The position numbers were made by a program, and so were the translations under genes. A stretch of 24,809 nt of DNA from JAAGZL01 sp964628835 (GTDB lineage Bacteria > Pseudomonadota > Gammaproteobacteria > Chromatiales > Chromatiaceae). Below are positions 22,414 to 24,809 of the stretch, one piece after another. The stretch covers positions 1-24,809 of the forward strand of contig CAZVME010000049.1 in NCBI GenBank assembly GCA_964628835.1, in the 5' to 3' direction. Every line of letters begins with the position of its first letter. The first letter of the stretch is position 1. The notes under the pieces are model-generated. The model was not told the DNA's origin, ran no database searches, and saw only the letters and a list, made by a program, of their open reading frames with translations.

Positions 22414-23163
22414 ATGCTGGCTATAGCCTTGCGTGAGCTAAGGAGCATGTTCCGCTCCCCACTGGCCTGGACCCTGTTGGCGGTGGTGCAGTTTATCCTG
22501 GCCTGGATCTTCCTGGTGCAGATTGAGGAGTTCATCCAGATTCAACCCCGTCTGGCCAAGCTGGCAACAGCGCCCGGCATCACCGACTTGGTGGCCACCC
22601 CACTGCTCAACAGCGCCTCACTCATCATCATGTTCCTGATCCCCCTGATGAGCATGCGCCTGTTCAGCGACGAGTACCGCAGCGGCACCTTCAGCCTGCT
22701 ATTGTCGGCCCCGGTCTCCATGACCGCCATCGTGCTGGGTAAATACCTGGCCCTGATCATATTCCTGTCCATACTGCTGGCCGTGACGGCCGCCATGCCC
22801 CTCTCCCTGCTCCTAGGCAGCACTCTGGATCTGGGAAAACTCAGCGCCGGACTGCTAGGGCTGGAGCTGGCCCTGGCGGGGTTTGCTGCCATCGGGCTAT
22901 TCTTCTCTAGCATCACCTCCCGACCCACGGTGGCCGCCACCGGCACCTATGGCCTACTACTGTTTCTCTGGATCATAAATCTGGCCTCAGGCTCTGGCGG
23001 GCACAGCAGCGTGCTGTTTGCCTGGATCTCCCCCATCAGTCATCTGCAGAATATGTTTTCCGGCCTGGTCAGCAGCGCAGACCTGGCCTATTTTCTGCTG
23101 CTGAGCATCAGCTTTCTGCTCCTCAGCATTCGACGACTGGATAGTCGTCGCAGCCAGGGTTGA
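22414..23163 (+). CDS. ABC-2 type permease, GldF-like
   Basis: A 249 aa membrane protein with about six hydrophobic segments near residues 15-35, 62-82, 105-135, 143-166, 173-191 and 222-242. The block FSDEYRSGTFSLLLSAPVS near 84-102 is characteristic of ABC-2 permeases of the GldF/NosY type. It is the membrane partner of the preceding ATPase and its stop overlaps the ribosome site of the next gene, so the operon is tightly coupled. Confidence 0.88.
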   Translation: MLAIALRELRSMFRSPLAWTLLAVVQFILAWIFLVQIEEFIQIQPRLAKLATAPGITDLVATPLLNSASLIIMFLIPLMSMRLFSDEYRSGTFSLLLSAPVSMTAIVLGKYLALIIFLSILLAVTAAMPLSLLLGSTLDLGKLSAGLLGLELALAGFAAIGLFFSSITSRPTVAATGTYGLLLFLWIINLASGSGGHSSVLFAWISPISHLQNMFSGLVSSADLAYFLLLSISFLLLSIRRLDSRRSQG

Positions 23164-23173
23164 GGTGGCGCAG

Positions 23174-24514
23174 ATGAATCATCCTCAGAAGCTTATGACA
23201 ACCCTGCACCAGTTACTGTTCTATCTGTTGTTAGCGGTAGCGGTGGGGCTGACAGGCTGGCTGAGCAATCGCCATGTCCTGCTGTGGGACTGGTCAGCGG
23301 GTGGGCGTAACACTCTATCCCACACCAGCCAGGAGCTACTGGCGCGGCTACAGGAGCCACTACATATCACCGCCTTCGCCCCGGAGTCGCCCGAGCTGCG
23401 GCGACGTATCAGCGACATCATCGAACGCTACCGCCGCTACCGCCCGGACATACAGTTCAGCTTCGTGAATCCAGACCGGCAACCAGAACTGGTACGCCAG
23501 CTTGGGATCAAGGTGATGGGAGAGCTACGTCTGGAGTATCAGAGCCGGGCGGAAAATCTCAGCACCATAAACGAAGAGGCGCTGAGCAACACCATCCAGC
23601 AACTAATGCAGGGTGCCGAACGTTGGATCGGCGTCATCAAGGGCCACGGCGAGAGGCGCACTGATGGGCGGGCCAACCACGATATCGGGGGCTTTGGAGA
23701 TGAGCTGCAACGCAAGGGCTATCAGCTTCAGCAGCTGAATCTGGCCACCATGACCGAGATCCCGCAGAATCTATCACTACTGATCATAGCCAGCCCCCAG
23801 GTAGATTACCTGCCACAGGAAGTGGCAAGCATACAGCGCTATCTGAAGTCAGGTGGCAATCTCCTCTGGCTGCTGGAGCCGGGACCACTACACGGTCTGG
23901 AGCAACTCAAGGAAATGCTGGGACTGCACATCCTGCCCGGCACCATAGTGGATGCAAATTCCGCCTCCATACAACTGCAAGACCCAACCATGGCCCTGGT
24001 GACGCGCTATCCAAAACATAGGGCCACAGCCAACTTCAAGCTCATTACAGTATTCCCCCATGCTGCGGCAATTGAGGCCGTGGGAGAGAGCGGCTGGAAC
24101 TCCACTCCCCTACTCAGCACCCTGAGCGGATCCTGGAATGAGACCGGCCCGATCCGGGGCGAGGTTGCGCGTAACCAGGAGCAGGGTGAGATCGCCGGTC
24201 CGCTTAATATTGGCATCGCCTACAGTCGCAAGCGGCAACAGGAGGTACAGAACGTCATGGTCATCGGCGATGGCGACTTTCTGGCCAACAGCTACCTGGG
24301 CAGTGGCGGCAACCTCAATCTTGGTCTCAACCTAATACGCTGGCTGAGTAGTGACGAGCAACTGCTGGACATCCCAGCACGCACTGCCCCAGATCTGCGC
24401 CTGGATCTATCCAGACTAGCCAGCACCGTTATTGGCCTCGGCTTCCTACTGGTGCTGCCACTGCTGTTTGTCACGGCCGGGACGCTCACCTGGTGGCGGC
24501 GCAGGCGTCTCTGA
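23174..24514 (+). CDS. GldG-like ABC transporter auxiliary protein
   Basis: A 446 aa protein with an N-terminal membrane helix (LLFYLLLAVAVGLTGWL, about residues 14-31), a large extracytoplasmic domain and a C-terminal helix (IGLGFLLVLPLLFVTAGTLTWW) ending in a basic tail. Family landmarks are NTLSHTSQELLARL near 45, DPD/NPDR after the FSFVNPDRQPE segment near 96, IKGHGER near 152 and SPQVDYLPQEVASIQRYLKSGGNLLWLLEP near 213-242. These define the GldG-type ABC-2 auxiliary component. GAGG lies before ATG 23174, preferred over the GTG at 23165. Function outside gliding bacteria is not established. Confidence 0.85.
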   Translation: MNHPQKLMTTLHQLLFYLLLAVAVGLTGWLSNRHVLLWDWSAGGRNTLSHTSQELLARLQEPLHITAFAPESPELRRRISDIIERYRRYRPDIQFSFVNPDRQPELVRQLGIKVMGELRLEYQSRAENLSTINEEALSNTIQQLMQGAERWIGVIKGHGERRTDGRANHDIGGFGDELQRKGYQLQQLNLATMTEIPQNLSLLIIASPQVDYLPQEVASIQRYLKSGGNLLWLLEPGPLHGLEQLKEMLGLHILPGTIVDANSASIQLQDPTMALVTRYPKHRATANFKLITVFPHAAAIEAVGESGWNSTPLLSTLSGSWNETGPIRGEVARNQEQGEIAGPLNIGIAYSRKRQQEVQNVMVIGDGDFLANSYLGSGGNLNLGLNLIRWLSSDEQLLDIPARTAPDLRLDLSRLASTVIGLGFLLVLPLLFVTAGTLTWWRRRRL

Positions 24515-24515
24515 C

Positions 24516-24809
24516 ATGCGACGCCCGCTCCTGATCAACGGCTCCCTGCTGGCAGTGATTGCACTCCTGGCTGGCATGGCATGGTTCAGTATCCAGGACC
24601 AGAAAACAGATCGGCGCACCCACCTCACCAACCTGCAACCGGACCAGATCCAGCTGATAACAGTGAACAACGGCAGCGGACCAGAATTTGTGCTGGAGCG
24701 TAAACAGGGCGTCTGGATGATGACCCAACCCTACCAGGCCCCCGCCAAAGGCAGCCGCATCCAACGCCTGCTTGAGATCACCCGCAGCATCAGCCACAGC
24801 CGTTTCCAG
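24516..24809 (+). CDS. DUF4340 domain protein, N-terminal part (cut by window end)
   Basis: The first 98 codons are visible and remain open to the window edge. The start MRRPLLINGSLLAVIALLAG gives a membrane helix or signal anchor at about residues 7-25. Downstream, LTNLQPDQIQLITV, VLERKQGVWMMTQPYQAPA and SRIQRLLEI match the opening of DUF4340 proteins, which repeatedly follow GldG-like genes. The ATG is one base after the GldG-like stop, so it belongs to the same operon. Function is unknown; it may work with the GldG-like protein in the periplasm. Confidence 0.8.
   Translation, partial: MRRPLLINGSLLAVIALLAGMAWFSIQDQKTDRRTHLTNLQPDQIQLITVNNGSGPEFVLERKQGVWMMTQPYQAPAKGSRIQRLLEITRSISHSRFQ

Noticed and set aside
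1..24809. CRISPR arrays, tRNA or rRNA genes, toxin-antitoxin pairs or retron-like elements
   Set aside because: No regularly spaced repeats, no tRNA-like cloverleaf and no unexplained gene pair of that type were seen; the gaps are too short and are otherwise accounted for.

Overview
The window looks like chromosomal DNA of a gammaproteobacterium. It contains LPS transport genes (lptCAB), type IV pilus retraction motors (pilT/pilU), rpoN, rapZ and yggS-proC-yggT. Gene content and order resemble two Pseudomonas-type housekeeping blocks. The presence of HprK, a Man-type EIIA and HPr beside ptsN and rapZ, with a PyrK-like flavoprotein after the pyrimidine genes, points more to a Chromatiales-like lineage (purple or colourless sulfur bacteria and relatives) than to Pseudomonas itself. 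That taxonomic reading is inference from gene content. Coding density is high, many neighbours overlap by ATGA, and I see no rRNA, tRNA or CRISPR.

Layout, left to right. (1) 1-2260 (+): the end of pyrB, a dihydroorotase homologue that has lost metal ligands (pyrX/pyrC'-like), and a PyrK-like iron-sulfur flavoprotein. (2) 2241-4439 (-): pilT then pilU, converging on the pyrimidine genes with a 20 bp overlap. (3) 4688-7219 (+): yggS, proC, yggT, yggU. (4) 7300-9276 (+): a large dynamin-like GTPase apparently inserted between yggU and metX. (5) 9353-11650 (+): metX, metW and a secreted DUF4426 protein. (6) 11659-15991 (+): a Ca/Na exchanger, kdsD, kdsC, lptC, lptA, lptB, which together make Kdo precursor and move LPS across the periplasm. 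(7) 16277-21166 (+): rpoN, hpf, ptsN, hprK, rapZ, a Man-family EIIA and HPr, a regulatory phosphotransfer module with no sugar permease in view. (8) 21164-21412: a small transposase-less element with 20 bp terminal inverted repeats, apparently inserted in the HPr stop codon. (9) 21491-24809 (+): a GldA/GldF/GldG-type ABC system followed by a DUF4340 protein cut by the window edge.

Most of the window is conserved core genome. The parts that deserve attention are the dynamin-like GTPase with an atypical P-loop, the MITE-like element in the ptsH stop codon, a sigma-54-type promoter motif directly upstream of rpoN itself (possible autoregulation), the catalytically dead dihydroorotase paralogue with an adjacent PyrK, and the GldAFG-DUF4340 system, whose role outside Bacteroidetes is poorly defined. 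I did not find a clear, wholly new defence or mobile system.
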